In this document: piece by piece, positions 1 through 7,362 of the stretch | How the letters are laid out: each line of letters opens with the position of its first letter | How positions within the stretch are numbered: position 1 is the stretch's first letter | Assembly: GCA_013694845.1 (NCBI GenBank) | Contig: JACDBQ010000541.1 | Coordinates: 1 to 23,759 of the forward strand | Length of the DNA stretch: 23,759 nucleotides | Direction: 5' to 3' | Source: Acidobacteriota bacterium | Lineage (GTDB): Bacteria > Acidobacteriota > Vicinamibacteria > Vicinamibacterales > 2-12-FULL-66-21 | Notes under the pieces: generated by a model | Seen by the model: the letters and a program-made list of their open reading frames with translations, nothing else | Told to the model about the DNA's origin: nothing | The model's database searches: none | Made by a program: the position numbers and the translations under genes

Positions 1-839
1 CTCCCCGGGCGGCACCGCCCCCCCAACCGGCGGCTCCGCGCCGAGCACCGCCCGCGCCCGCGCCTGGGACCCCGTTGCCGCCACCACCAGAGGGTCCGCC
101 GCGCCCACCGCGCACCACCACCGGCAGTCGGCCGTTCACGATGACCAGCGGCGTTCCGGGGCCGATGCCGTCAACCGTCTGGATCCCGGAAGGCTGGGAA
201 CCGGACACGAACCTGCGCATCCAGGCACTCGGCAGCCTCATTCAGACCGACGGACCGCGCGTCATTCCGATCCTCCGTGAGATCGCATTTCGGAGCCCGG
301 ATGCGAACGAGGCGAGCCGCGCCGTGTTCGTTCTCGCGCAATCAGGCCGCGCCGACGCCCGGTCCACGGTGCTGGAGGTGGCGAAACACGGGAGCGAACT
401 GGTGCAGATCGCCGCCGTTCGTGAGTTGGGTCGGTTCGGCGGGGAGAAGGCCGCCGAAGAACTGCTCCAGGTGTACGTCACCGGCAATCCACGGGTGAAG
501 TATCAGGTCGTGCACTCGCTCGGAGAGCGCGCCGCGACGACGGCCTTGATGCGCATTGCGCAGACCGAGCCGGACCACCGACTGCAGGAGACGGCGATCG
601 TGCGACTCGGCCAGGCAGGTGCCCGCGAACAGCTCGCGCGGCTTTACCTGCGTGCCCGGGCCGATCTGAAGCGGCCGATCATCGTCGGTCTGTTCAACGC
701 GCGCGCCGAACAGGAACTGATTCGCATCGCCGAACACGAGCGTGACACTGTCCTCCGTGGCGAGGTCCTGACCCGGCTGCGGCTTCTCGGCACCGAGCCG
801 GCCCGCGCCTATCTCGAAAAGCACCGGCAGAACAGGTAA
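1..839 (+). CDS. HEAT-repeat protein, 5' end outside window
   Basis: The reading frame is open from base 3 to the TAA at 837-839, so the true start lies upstream of the window; TTG at 75 and ATG at 141 are only internal candidates. The first roughly 45 codons are rich in Pro, Ala and Arg and look like a disordered linker. From about base 200 the protein is a run of short helical repeats of HEAT or PBS-lyase type: repeated blocks of the kind IAAVRELGRFG and ETAIVRLGQAG, spaced about 30 residues apart. Such domains act as protein-binding scaffolds. The linker suggests an N-terminal secretion signal or another domain further upstream, but this is not visible. No enzymatic motif is present. It ends about 45 bases before a hairpin terminator, so it is probably the last gene of its unit. 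Confidence 0.75.
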   Translation, partial: PRAAPPPQPAAPRRAPPAPAPGTPLPPPPEGPPRPPRTTTGSRPFTMTSGVPGPMPSTVWIPEGWEPDTNLRIQALGSLIQTDGPRVIPILREIAFRSPDANEASRAVFVLAQSGRADARSTVLEVAKHGSELVQIAAVRELGRFGGEKAAEELLQVYVTGNPRVKYQVVHSLGERAATTALMRIAQTEPDHRLQETAIVRLGQAGAREQLARLYLRARADLKRPIIVGLFNARAEQELIRIAEHERDTVLRGEVLTRLRLLGTEPARAYLEKHRQNR

Positions 840-883
840 CATCCGAAAACACTTACGAATCCCGGAACCATCCGGCGCCGGGC

Positions 884-916
884 ACGGCGGCCAGGTCATG
901 GACTGGCCGCCGTTTC
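884..916 (+). terminator. Hairpin terminator after the HEAT-repeat gene
   Basis: A perfect 11-bp inverted repeat, ACGGCGGCCAG at 884-894 and CTGGCCGCCGT at 903-913, has an 8-base loop and runs into a short T stretch (913-915). It lies between the stop of the HEAT gene (839) and the ribosome binding site of the Rieske gene (947). The stem is very GC-rich, but the T tract is short, so it may be an imperfect intrinsic terminator. Confidence 0.6.
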
Positions 917-960
917 CGTGTGCTGCGGGGATGGCCCCGGGTTCGCAGAAGGGTTTCGCG

Positions 961-1416
961 ATGCACCGCCGCCGCGCCCTCGTCCTGTTCGTCAATTCCG
1001 TCGTCGCACTCATCGGCGGAGGACTGTCCGCCATTCTCGGGGCGTTCGCCCTGCGCCCCTACAAAGGGGCCGAAGGCCGCTGGGTGCGCGCGGGTGCCCT
1101 GGCCGATCTCACCCCACACGTGCCGGTCGCTCGTGTGCTCGCCATTTCGCGGCAGGACGGGTGGTATCGCGAGCGGGCCAGAGAAACGGTCTTCCTCGTC
1201 TGGGATGGCGGCAAAGCGCTACACGCACTCTCGGCCACCTGCACCCATCTCGGTTGCCAGGTTCGCTGGGATGTCGCGGCGACGCGGTTCCGCTGCCCGT
1301 GCCACGGCGGTGTCTTCGATGCACAGGGGAACGTCGTGTCTGGTCCGCCGCCGCGACCGCTCGCTCGGGTGGAGGCGCGCGTCGATGGCGGTGAGGGCGT
1401 ACTGGTGCGCCTGTGA
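961..1416 (+). CDS. Rieske [2Fe-2S] subunit of a bc-type quinol oxidoreductase
   Basis: This is a 151-residue Rieske iron-sulfur protein, the subunit that takes the first electron from quinol and passes it to cytochrome c. An N-terminal membrane anchor (about residues 5-30, after three Arg) tethers the soluble domain outside the cytoplasmic membrane. Both cluster-binding boxes are intact: CTHLGC at residues 94-99 (Cys94, His96, with disulfide partner Cys99) and CPCHGG at 112-117 (Cys112, His115, disulfide partner Cys114). The closing GPPPRPL loop is typical of the family. ATG at 961 is preferred because AGAAGGG sits 7 bases upstream (947-953) and the product then begins directly with the anchor; an in-frame ATG at 898 lies in the terminator hairpin. 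Its stop overlaps the GTG start of the cytochrome b gene by 4 bases, so the two are translationally coupled. Confidence 0.92.
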   Translation: MHRRRALVLFVNSVVALIGGGLSAILGAFALRPYKGAEGRWVRAGALADLTPHVPVARVLAISRQDGWYRERARETVFLVWDGGKALHALSATCTHLGCQVRWDVAATRFRCPCHGGVFDAQGNVVSGPPPRPLARVEARVDGGEGVLVRL

Positions 1417-2984
1417 AACGGGCGTTCGACTGGCTGCAATCGCGCACAGGCTTTCGAGGAGCCCGGCACGCGCTCCTCGATGAACCGCTTCCGCCGGGTA
1501 CGGGCTGGTTCTTCACGCTGGGCAGCGTGCTGCTGGCGCTGCTCGCAGTGCAGCTGCTGACCGGCGCCTTCCTGACCCTGTATTACGCGCCCACACCAGA
1601 TCACGCGTACGACAGCGTGCGGTTCATCATCGGCACGGTTCCCGGCCGTCTGGTGCGGGGGCTTCACCACTACGGCGCCAGCTTCCTGGTGGTCGCCCTC
1701 GTGCTGCACATGGTCCGCGTCGTCGCCTTTGGTTCGTACAAGGCGCCGCGCGAAGCCACCTGGTTGTCAGGTCTTGCGCTGTTCGGCCTGGTGCTGGCCT
1801 TTTCACTGACCGGCTACCTGTTACCCTGGGACCAGCGTGCCTACTGGGCGACGGTCGTCACGATCAACATCGCGCGCCTCACACCGCTCGGGGGGGACGT
1901 GGTCGCCGGGCTGCTGCAGGGGGGCGCGGCCATCGGCGCGCTGACGTTGACGCGTTGGTACTCCTTTCACGTCATCTTCCTGCCCGCGGGCCTGGTGGCT
2001 CTCATCGTCCTGCACCTGGTCCTGATGCGGCGCCATGGCATTTCGGGTCCGGTCCGCTCTCACGCCGGCGACGCGACGGCGTTCTACCCGTGGCAGGCGG
2101 CGCGGGACACGGCGGTGATCGCAGTCGTGCTGGTCGCGCTGTGTGTGTTTGCCTGGAATGGTCCGCCGCCGCTTGAGGGACCGGCGGATCCGAGCGACTC
2201 GACCTACATTCCGCGCCCGGAGTGGTACTTCCTGGGGCTGTTCCAGCTGCTCAAGTATTTCCCGGGCCGCTGGGAAGTCGTCGGTGCGATGGTGGTGCCG
2301 GGCGTGGTGGTCGCGCTGCTCGTGCTGCTGCCGTGGCTCGATCGTGGTCCCTCGCGAGATCCGCGCCGCCGGCCGTTGGTGGTTGGCGCGTTTGCCGTTG
2401 GTTTTGCGGCCGTCGTCGGTCTCACGGCCCTGGGATGGAGGGATCGTCCGCAAACGGCCGCGGCGGCACAGACGTGGACGTTGCGAGAGATCGGTGGACG
2501 CCGCATGTCGCAGGCGTCCGGGTGTGCGAAGTGCCATTCACCAGATGGGATCGCGGATCCGCTCGAGGCCGCGCCGTCCACGCGAGGACCCGAATGGCTT
2601 GCGGGACACGTGGTGGATCCGGAGATGATCGCTCCCGGCCTTCGTGAGCCTCCGGCGCCTGCCGCCGAGCGGGAAGTCGCGGCTATCGTCGCCTACGTCC
2701 GCAAGCTGTCGCGCCAGGCCTACCCGGGCTTCGCTGCCGAAACCGAAACGGCCGCGACCATCTACGCACGCCACTGCATCGGCTGCCACGTGATCGACGG
2801 CGAAGGCGGGAAGGATGGCCCGGAGCTCTCACACATCGGCGCCAAGCGCGATCTTGCGTATTTCACCAGGCTGATCGCGGACCCGGAAGCGGTGAACCCC
2901 GATGCGGAGATGCCCGGTTTCCGCTCTCGATTGAGCGATGCGGACCTGAAGGCGATCGCCGCCTATCTGGAATCCAGGAAGTAG
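1413..2984 (+). CDS. Cytochrome b / subunit IV / diheme cytochrome c fusion
   Basis: A 523-residue fusion of the membrane and cytochrome c parts of a bc-type (menaquinol) oxidoreductase. Residues about 25-220 form the four-helix cytochrome b core. Its heme ligands are the His of LHHYG and LHMVR in the second helix and of SFHVIF and VLHLVL in the fourth; the last pair is separated by 14 residues, as in b6-type proteins. Residues about 225-330 form the subunit IV part with the Qo-site motif PEWYF and three more helices. A further segment leads to two c-type heme sites, CAKCH (371-375) and CIGCH (455-459), with Met ligands probably in EMIAPG and EMPGF. The start is the GTG that overlaps the Rieske stop (GTGA, 1413-1416). 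In Bacillus, cytochrome b is a separate protein; having all parts in one chain makes a two-gene complex. Confidence 0.9.
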   Translation: MKRAFDWLQSRTGFRGARHALLDEPLPPGTGWFFTLGSVLLALLAVQLLTGAFLTLYYAPTPDHAYDSVRFIIGTVPGRLVRGLHHYGASFLVVALVLHMVRVVAFGSYKAPREATWLSGLALFGLVLAFSLTGYLLPWDQRAYWATVVTINIARLTPLGGDVVAGLLQGGAAIGALTLTRWYSFHVIFLPAGLVALIVLHLVLMRRHGISGPVRSHAGDATAFYPWQAARDTAVIAVVLVALCVFAWNGPPPLEGPADPSDSTYIPRPEWYFLGLFQLLKYFPGRWEVVGAMVVPGVVVALLVLLPWLDRGPSRDPRRRPLVVGAFAVGFAAVVGLTALGWRDRPQTAAAAQTWTLREIGGRRMSQASGCAKCHSPDGIADPLEAAPSTRGPEWLAGHVVDPEMIAPGLREPPAPAAEREVAAIVAYVRKLSRQAYPGFAAETETAATIYARHCIGCHVIDGEGGKDGPELSHIGAKRDLAYFTRLIADPEAVNPDAEMPGFRSRLSDADLKAIAAYLESRK

Positions 2985-3083
2985 GCGGTGCGGTGCTCGA
3001 CACGGACGCGTCCAGAGCGCCGCGAGCAGGTCTGGGACTGCACTGGATGACCCTGCCACACAAGAGACGACAAGACGACAATC

Positions 3084-3112
3084 TTGACAAGGTAGCTTCC
3101 GGACGCTACCTT
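3084..3112 (+). promoter_or_regulatory. Toxin-antitoxin promoter with palindromic operator
   Basis: A perfect -35 box TTGACA (3084-3089) is followed 17 bases later by a weak -10 hexamer TACCTT (3107-3112). The spacer and -10 are occupied by an inverted repeat: AAGGTAGC (3089-3096) and GCTACCTT (3105-3112), around a central TCCGGA that is itself palindromic on the same axis. Only one base pair of the 24 bp fails to match. This is the expected position for an operator bound by the antitoxin. Transcription would start near 3119, the A of the antitoxin ATG, so the message is probably leaderless. Two tandem copies of GACGACAA (3066-3081) lie just upstream of the -35. Confidence 0.7.
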
Positions 3113-3118
3113 ATCGGG

Positions 3119-3406
3119 ATGCGTGCAGTCGGTCTCAAAATCCTGAAGAACAAGCTCAGTGAATATGTCCGTCTTGCCGCGGAGGGGGAAACCGTTCTCG
3201 TGACCGACCGCGACCGCGTCGTGGCGGAGCTCGGGCCGCCCCAGCCCGACCGAAGTCCGGTGTTGGCCGACGCGCTGTTGGCGGAGGCGGTTCGGGAAGG
3301 CTGGCTGAGGCCCGCCATCGGCGGCCGCGGACAGCCGCCTCGCGGCACTCCTGTGGCCCCGCTCGCGGAGCTCCTCCGTGAGTTGGCCGAGGACCGAAGC
3401 CGGTGA
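3119..3406 (+). CDS. Phd/YefM-family antitoxin
   Basis: A 95-residue antitoxin. The N-terminal half (MRAVGLKILKNKLSEYVR, then EGETVLVTDRDRVVAEL) is the compact Phd/YefM fold that forms a dimer and binds DNA in its own promoter. The C-terminal part (from about residue 40) is the flexible tail that wraps around and blocks the toxin. The frame is open further upstream, but ATG 3119 is chosen because the family match begins there and the promoter and palindrome lie immediately upstream. The gene overlaps the toxin start. Phd-type antitoxins paired with PIN-domain toxins are common; together they normally repress their own transcription, and the palindromic operator fits that. Confidence 0.85.
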   Translation: MRAVGLKILKNKLSEYVRLAAEGETVLVTDRDRVVAELGPPQPDRSPVLADALLAEAVREGWLRPAIGGRGQPPRGTPVAPLAELLRELAEDRSR

Positions 3407-3789
3407 TGGTCTACGTCGATACGTCGGTGGCGCTTGCACACCTCTTTGCGGAGGACCGCGTGCCGCCAGACGAGCTGTGGAAGGAATCGCTCGTCTCGAG
3501 CCGCCTGTTCGAGTACGAGATCTGGACCCGGGTGCACGCGCGTCAACTCGCGGCGACCCACAGCGAGGCGGCGCGGCTGATGATTGCCCGAGTGGCGTTG
3601 CTGGAACTCGCGCCGCCCGTGCTGGCGCGTGCCATCGAGCCGTTTCCCGCGCCCGTGCGTACGCTCGATGCCATGCATCTCGCCTCTATCGAGTTCCTTC
3701 GCGCTCGGGGGCAGCAGGTGCGGCTCGCGGCGTACGACAGCCGCCTGACGGCGGTCGCCGAACGACTTGGCATTCCGCTGTATCTGTGA
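3406..3789 (+). CDS. vapC: VapC-like PIN-domain ribonuclease toxin
   Basis: A 127-residue PIN-domain protein, the length usual for VapC toxins. The acidic residues that hold the catalytic metal are visible in order: Asp in YVDTS at the N-terminus, Glu in FEYEIW, Asp in TLDAMH and Asp in AYDSRL. Toxins of this family cleave tRNA or rRNA when released from their antitoxin. The ATG at 3406 overlaps the antitoxin stop (TGATG); a GTG one codon earlier (3403) is an equally possible start. The target RNA cannot be told from sequence. Confidence 0.88.
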   Translation: MVYVDTSVALAHLFAEDRVPPDELWKESLVSSRLFEYEIWTRVHARQLAATHSEAARLMIARVALLELAPPVLARAIEPFPAPVRTLDAMHLASIEFLRARGQQVRLAAYDSRLTAVAERLGIPLYL

Positions 3790-3832
3790 GCTGGCGTGAC
3801 CGGGAGGATTGCGCTGCCGAAGTGTACGCTGA

Positions 3833-4737
3833 AGCCGTACCGGGAGCGGTCGGCGCTCACCTGTTCGCCGCGAGCTGGAGGAGGATGACAAGTGCGTTCC
3901 TCGGTGCCCGCGCCACGACGACGTTGCAGTGAGGCCACAGAAGAAACACCGCCGCGTGCTGCAGATGCAAGCCGGGAGCAGCCCGGCCGCGCTTCGCGCC
4001 GCACTCGATCGTCACCAGTCTGTCCATCCAGACGACGATGTCGCAGAGGTGCGGGAGGCCCTGGAGCGCGTGGGCCGGCCGGCCAAGACCAAGGTGCTGA
4101 TCGACCTGCTGAGGCGATCCGACGACGACAAGGCGATCGTGTTCACGCGTTTCCGTGCGACGCTCGATCACTTGCAGGGCGCGCTCGAAGAGGCTGGCTT
4201 CCGCGTCGCAGCGTTCCACGGTGGATTGACGTCCGAGGAGAAAGATCGGGCGATGGAACAGTTCGAACACCACGCTGACATCCTCGTCTCGAGCGAAGTC
4301 GGAGGCGAGGGCCGCAACCTCCAGTTCTGCCGGTCGGTGATCAATTACGATCTGCCGTGGAATCCGATGCAGCTCGAGCAGCGGGTCGGACGCGTGCACC
4401 GGATCGGACAGACCCGTGAGGTGTTCGTGTTCAACTTCTGTCTGGCTGGCAGCCTGGAGGAGTACATCCTGAAGGTGCTCCACGAGAAGCTGAATCTGTT
4501 CGAGCTGGTTGCGGGTGAGATCGAGATGATCCTCGGCGAGTTCGAGCCGGAGCAGGATTTCGCCGAAATCGTGATGGATCTCCGGGCCCGCGCGTCGACG
4601 CGCGATGAGCGCGACAGCGCGTTCGATCGGTTTGCCGATCAGCTGATCGCGGCCCGAGGACGCTACCAGCAGGTGTTCGGCGGAGGAAACCAGCAGTTTC
4701 ACACGGCCGAGGCCTTTTCCGGATTTCGAGCGTCTGA
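3833..4737 (+). pseudogene. 3' fragment of a SNF2-family DEAD/DEAH helicase
   Basis: The frame opens after a stop at 3830-3832 and could start at GTG 3929. It encodes only the second RecA-like lobe of a SNF2/RapA-type helicase: KAIVFTRFRATLDHL (motif IV region), HGGLTSEEKDRAMEQF, then SSEVGGEGRNLQF (motif V) and LEQRVGRVHRIGQTR (motif VI with its arginine fingers). The first lobe with Walker A and DEAH box is absent, and the 44-bp gap to vapC has no room for it, so the gene is cut at its 5' end. Similarity fades near base 4700; the frame runs on to 4912, but the last 55 or so residues are Arg/Ser-rich shadow sequence. Without an ATP-binding lobe it cannot work as a helicase. It is probably a remnant left by recombination next to the toxin-antitoxin pair. 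Confidence 0.75.
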
Positions 4738-4740
4738 TGA

Positions 4741-4916
4741 GGGTCGTGCACGACGCACTCGTTCCCGGCTCACGATGCGTTCACGATCGAGCATCCGATT
4801 TATATGGCGCCGGCGTATCCGGGATGGATGGTCAACGGGCACGGACACAAGACCTGGCCGATCGACAGCTATTCGGTGGAAGGCGAGCGCCGACGGACGC
4901 TCAAAAGGCTAGAAGC
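4741..4916 (+). pseudogene. Unidentified frame-shifted coding relic
   Basis: Bases 4768-4914 in frame 1 read as protein-like sequence (HDAFTIEHPIYMAPAYPGW, then VNGHGHKTWPIDSYSVEGER), which looks like genuine coding sequence because of its aromatic and hydrophobic content. There is no start nearby: two in-frame TGA codons stand at 4735-4740. Frame 3 just upstream (from about 4711) also looks coding (RPFPDFERLMRVVHDALVP), so a frameshift near 4765 may separate two parts of one gene. I do not recognise the family. From 4917 to the zwf promoter I see nothing further. Confidence 0.35.
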
Positions 4917-5005
4917 AAATAGCCTACGCCGGTGCGGGTCGGGGCGGCTCACCGATATGCGTCGTCGCCAGGATCCGGCTGCGTCTGGTGAGAGACAGAC
5001 TCCAA

Positions 5006-5011
5006 TACTAT
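5006..5011 (+). promoter_or_regulatory. Possible -10 box for leaderless zwf transcript
   Basis: TACTAT (4 of 6 matches to the -10 consensus) lies 6 bases before the zwf ATG at 5018, so transcription would begin at or next to the start codon. No convincing -35 is visible at 16-18 bases upstream. The only purine run is TTGAGGC directly against the ATG, too close for a ribosome binding site, which also favours leaderless translation. Confidence 0.4.
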
Positions 5012-5017
5012 TGAGGC

Positions 5018-6541
5018 ATGCAGAGCAACCCGCTGCTCGATGGCCTGCGCATCGAGCCGGCGCCGGGGCCGTCGCTGCTCGTCATCTTCGGCGCATCCGG
5101 CGACCTGACGCGCCGCAAGCTGCTCCCGGCGCTCTATCAGTTATCCCGCGCGCATCGACTTCCGCCGCGCTTTTCCGTGATCGGCGTCGCCAAGACGCCG
5201 ATGGACGACGAGGCATTCCGGGAACAGTTTCGTACCAGCCTGCGAGAGTTTGCCGAGGTTGATCCGGCCGGCGACGCCGTGGCCGAGTCGCTCGCCGGGC
5301 ATCTACGGTACCTGACCGGCGATCTCGACGACCAGGCGCTGTATCAACGGCTCGCAGCGACGATCGAGGAGATTGCCCCCGGCAGCGGTGTCCTGTTCTA
5401 TCTCGCCGTCCCGCCCTCACTCGCCCCGTCCGTCGCGGGCCACCTGGGCCGGGTGCACCTGACCCGAGCGGAGAACCCATCGGCCTGGCGGCGGGTGATC
5501 GTCGAAAAGCCGTTCGGATCCGACTTCGAGAGCGCCCGCCAGCTGAATCAGCTGCTGCACGAACACTTCGACGAACCTCAGATCTTCCGGATCGACCATT
5601 ACCTCGGGAAGGAAACCGTCCAGAACCTGATGGTCTTCCGGTTTGCCAACGGCATGTTCGAGCCGATCTGGGATCGCCGCTACATCGACCACGTGCAGAT
5701 CACGGCGGCCGAAACCGTGGGCGTCGAGCAGCGGGCCGGGTACTACGACACGGCAGGCGCGCTGCGCGACATGGTCCAGAACCACCTGATGCAGTTGCTG
5801 ACCCTGATCGCCATGGAGCCACCGGTCACGTTCAGCGCCGACAGCGTGCGAGATCGCAAGATGGACGCGCTGCTGTCCATTCAGCCGATCTGCACGGACG
5901 GTGACTGCAGCCGGAGTGTCTTTCGCGCGCAGTACGCCGCCGGCTGGGTCGACGGCCGCGAAGTGCCGGGCTACCGGACCGAGCCGCAGGTGAATCGCGG
6001 CTCTACGACCGAAACGTTCGTCGCCATGCGGCTGCAGCTCGATAGCTGGCGATGGGCGGGTGTACCGTTCTACCTGCGGACGGGAAAGCGCCTGCCCAAA
6101 CGGGTGACCGAGATCGCAATCCAGTTCAAGCGTCCCCCTCTCCAGATTTTCAAGCAGGTCCACGCCTCGCCCGTCGCGCCCAACCTTCTGATCATCAACG
6201 TGCAGCCAGACGAAGGGATCTCGCTGCGATTCGAAGCCAAGCTGCCCGGCATGCGGATGCAGCTCGCGCCGGTCATGATGAACTTCCGGTACGGCCAGGC
6301 GTTCGGCGGCGCCGTCCCCGAGGCCTACGAGACCCTGTTGCTCGACGCGCTGATCGGTGATTCGACGCTCTTCGCCCGGCACGATTTCGTCGAGGCGTCG
6401 TGGGCCCTCGTTTCCCCGATTCATGAAGCGTGGCGAGCCGAAGCGGCGGCAGCGATCCCGACTTACGAGGCCGGGGAGTGGGGGCCGCGCGCCGCCGACA
6501 CCCTGATCTCGGCCGACGGCTATCGATGGAGAACGCTATGA
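5018..6541 (+). CDS. zwf: Glucose-6-phosphate dehydrogenase
   Basis: A 507-residue cytoplasmic enzyme that oxidises glucose 6-phosphate to 6-phosphogluconolactone, making NADPH at the entry of the oxidative pentose phosphate pathway. The N-terminal coenzyme loop FGASGDLTRRKL is intact (around residue 24), as is the EKPFG motif. The substrate/active-site signature RIDHYLGKE is at residues 191-199, with the catalytic His expected downstream in the same domain. Length matches the family (about 490-510). The stop overlaps the opcA start by 4 bases (ATGA, 6538-6541). Next come opcA and gnd, so this is one operon for NADPH supply. A separate 6-phosphogluconolactonase gene is not seen here. Confidence 0.97.
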   Translation: MQSNPLLDGLRIEPAPGPSLLVIFGASGDLTRRKLLPALYQLSRAHRLPPRFSVIGVAKTPMDDEAFREQFRTSLREFAEVDPAGDAVAESLAGHLRYLTGDLDDQALYQRLAATIEEIAPGSGVLFYLAVPPSLAPSVAGHLGRVHLTRAENPSAWRRVIVEKPFGSDFESARQLNQLLHEHFDEPQIFRIDHYLGKETVQNLMVFRFANGMFEPIWDRRYIDHVQITAAETVGVEQRAGYYDTAGALRDMVQNHLMQLLTLIAMEPPVTFSADSVRDRKMDALLSIQPICTDGDCSRSVFRAQYAAGWVDGREVPGYRTEPQVNRGSTTETFVAMRLQLDSWRWAGVPFYLRTGKRLPKRVTEIAIQFKRPPLQIFKQVHASPVAPNLLIINVQPDEGISLRFEAKLPGMRMQLAPVMMNFRYGQAFGGAVPEAYETLLLDALIGDSTLFARHDFVEASWALVSPIHEAWRAEAAAAIPTYEAGEWGPRAADTLISADGYRWRTL

Positions 6542-7362
6542 CCACGGTCCCCGCTCGATCTCTGACGGCGACGGTGGTCGCCGTAGTGTCGCGCGATACA
6601 CGCGCCGAAGTCGCCGAGACGCTCGCGTCATTGTCGAAGATCTCCGGCGTCCGCCCGATCATCGTTTCGCTCGGCGATTCGTGCGAGCCTCCGCTGCGCG
6701 ACGAGGATGGCGCGATGGTGATCGACGGACTTGTGCCGCGGTACCTCAACAACGCGGTGGCGTCGTTACGGCTCTCGAGTCTTCCCACCCTCGCGTGGTG
6801 GCGCGCCGGCGGAGCGGCGGGATTGCACGACCTCGCGGCACTGGTCGATCGCGTCGTGATGGACCTGGAGGATCCGTCGGACGGCTGGGCGCTCGTGCCC
6901 GGGATGGCGCCGCTCGCATCGGTAAGCGATGTCCGGTGGGCGCGACTGACCCGCTGGCGCGATCTGATCGCGCAGTTCTTCGACATGCCGGAGGTACGGG
7001 AATCGTTCACGGCGGATCGGCTCGAGGTTGTCGGCACCGACCGACACGACGCACGACTGCTCGGCGGCTGGCTGAAGGCGCGGCTGCCCTTCGCCGACCG
7101 GCTCTCCGTCGCCGCCGAATCCGGCGGCTCGGCGCGCGTGCAGTCGGTGCGCCTGTCCGGCCCCACAGGCAGCCTGTCAGTCCGGCTGCTGCCGACGGGG
7201 ACCTGCCTGGAAACGACGGTGGACATGCAGGCCGGCCATTCATCATCGCGGGTGGTCGCGCTCGGGGATCAGCGCCTCCTGTCGCTGCTCGGCCAGGAGC
7301 TCCGGGTCCGCTCGCGCGACCTGGCATTCGAAGACGCGGTCCGGGAGGCGGAGCGGTTATGA
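6538..7362 (+). CDS. opcA: OpcA, glucose-6-phosphate dehydrogenase assembly protein
   Basis: A 274-residue OpcA-family protein. In cyanobacteria OpcA is needed for assembly and redox-dependent activation of glucose-6-phosphate dehydrogenase; actinobacteria also keep it beside zwf. Typical features are the segment LPTLAWWRAGG in the first half and SDVRWARLTRWRDLIAQFFD around residue 125-145, followed by the C-terminal domain. ATG 6538 is used because it overlaps the zwf stop; a longer frame upstream only reads zwf in another frame. It overlaps gnd by 4 bases. The zwf-opcA-gnd order fixes its role with some confidence. Confidence 0.9.
   Translation: MTTVPARSLTATVVAVVSRDTRAEVAETLASLSKISGVRPIIVSLGDSCEPPLRDEDGAMVIDGLVPRYLNNAVASLRLSSLPTLAWWRAGGAAGLHDLAALVDRVVMDLEDPSDGWALVPGMAPLASVSDVRWARLTRWRDLIAQFFDMPEVRESFTADRLEVVGTDRHDARLLGGWLKARLPFADRLSVAAESGGSARVQSVRLSGPTGSLSVRLLPTGTCLETTVDMQAGHSSSRVVALGDQRLLSLLGQELRVRSRDLAFEDAVREAERL

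Noticed and set aside
898..960. Earlier ATG (898) for the Rieske protein
   Set aside because: It falls inside the terminator hairpin and has no ribosome binding site; ATG 961 has one and starts directly at the membrane anchor.
2993..3118. Longer antitoxin reading from 2993
   Set aside because: The extra 42 codons cover the promoter and operator and match no antitoxin fold.
6681..7358. Upstream extension of the gnd frame to GTG 6681
   Set aside because: The extra 226 codons read opcA out of frame and are Arg/Gly-rich; Gnd has normal length from ATG 7359, which also overlaps opcA by 4 bases.
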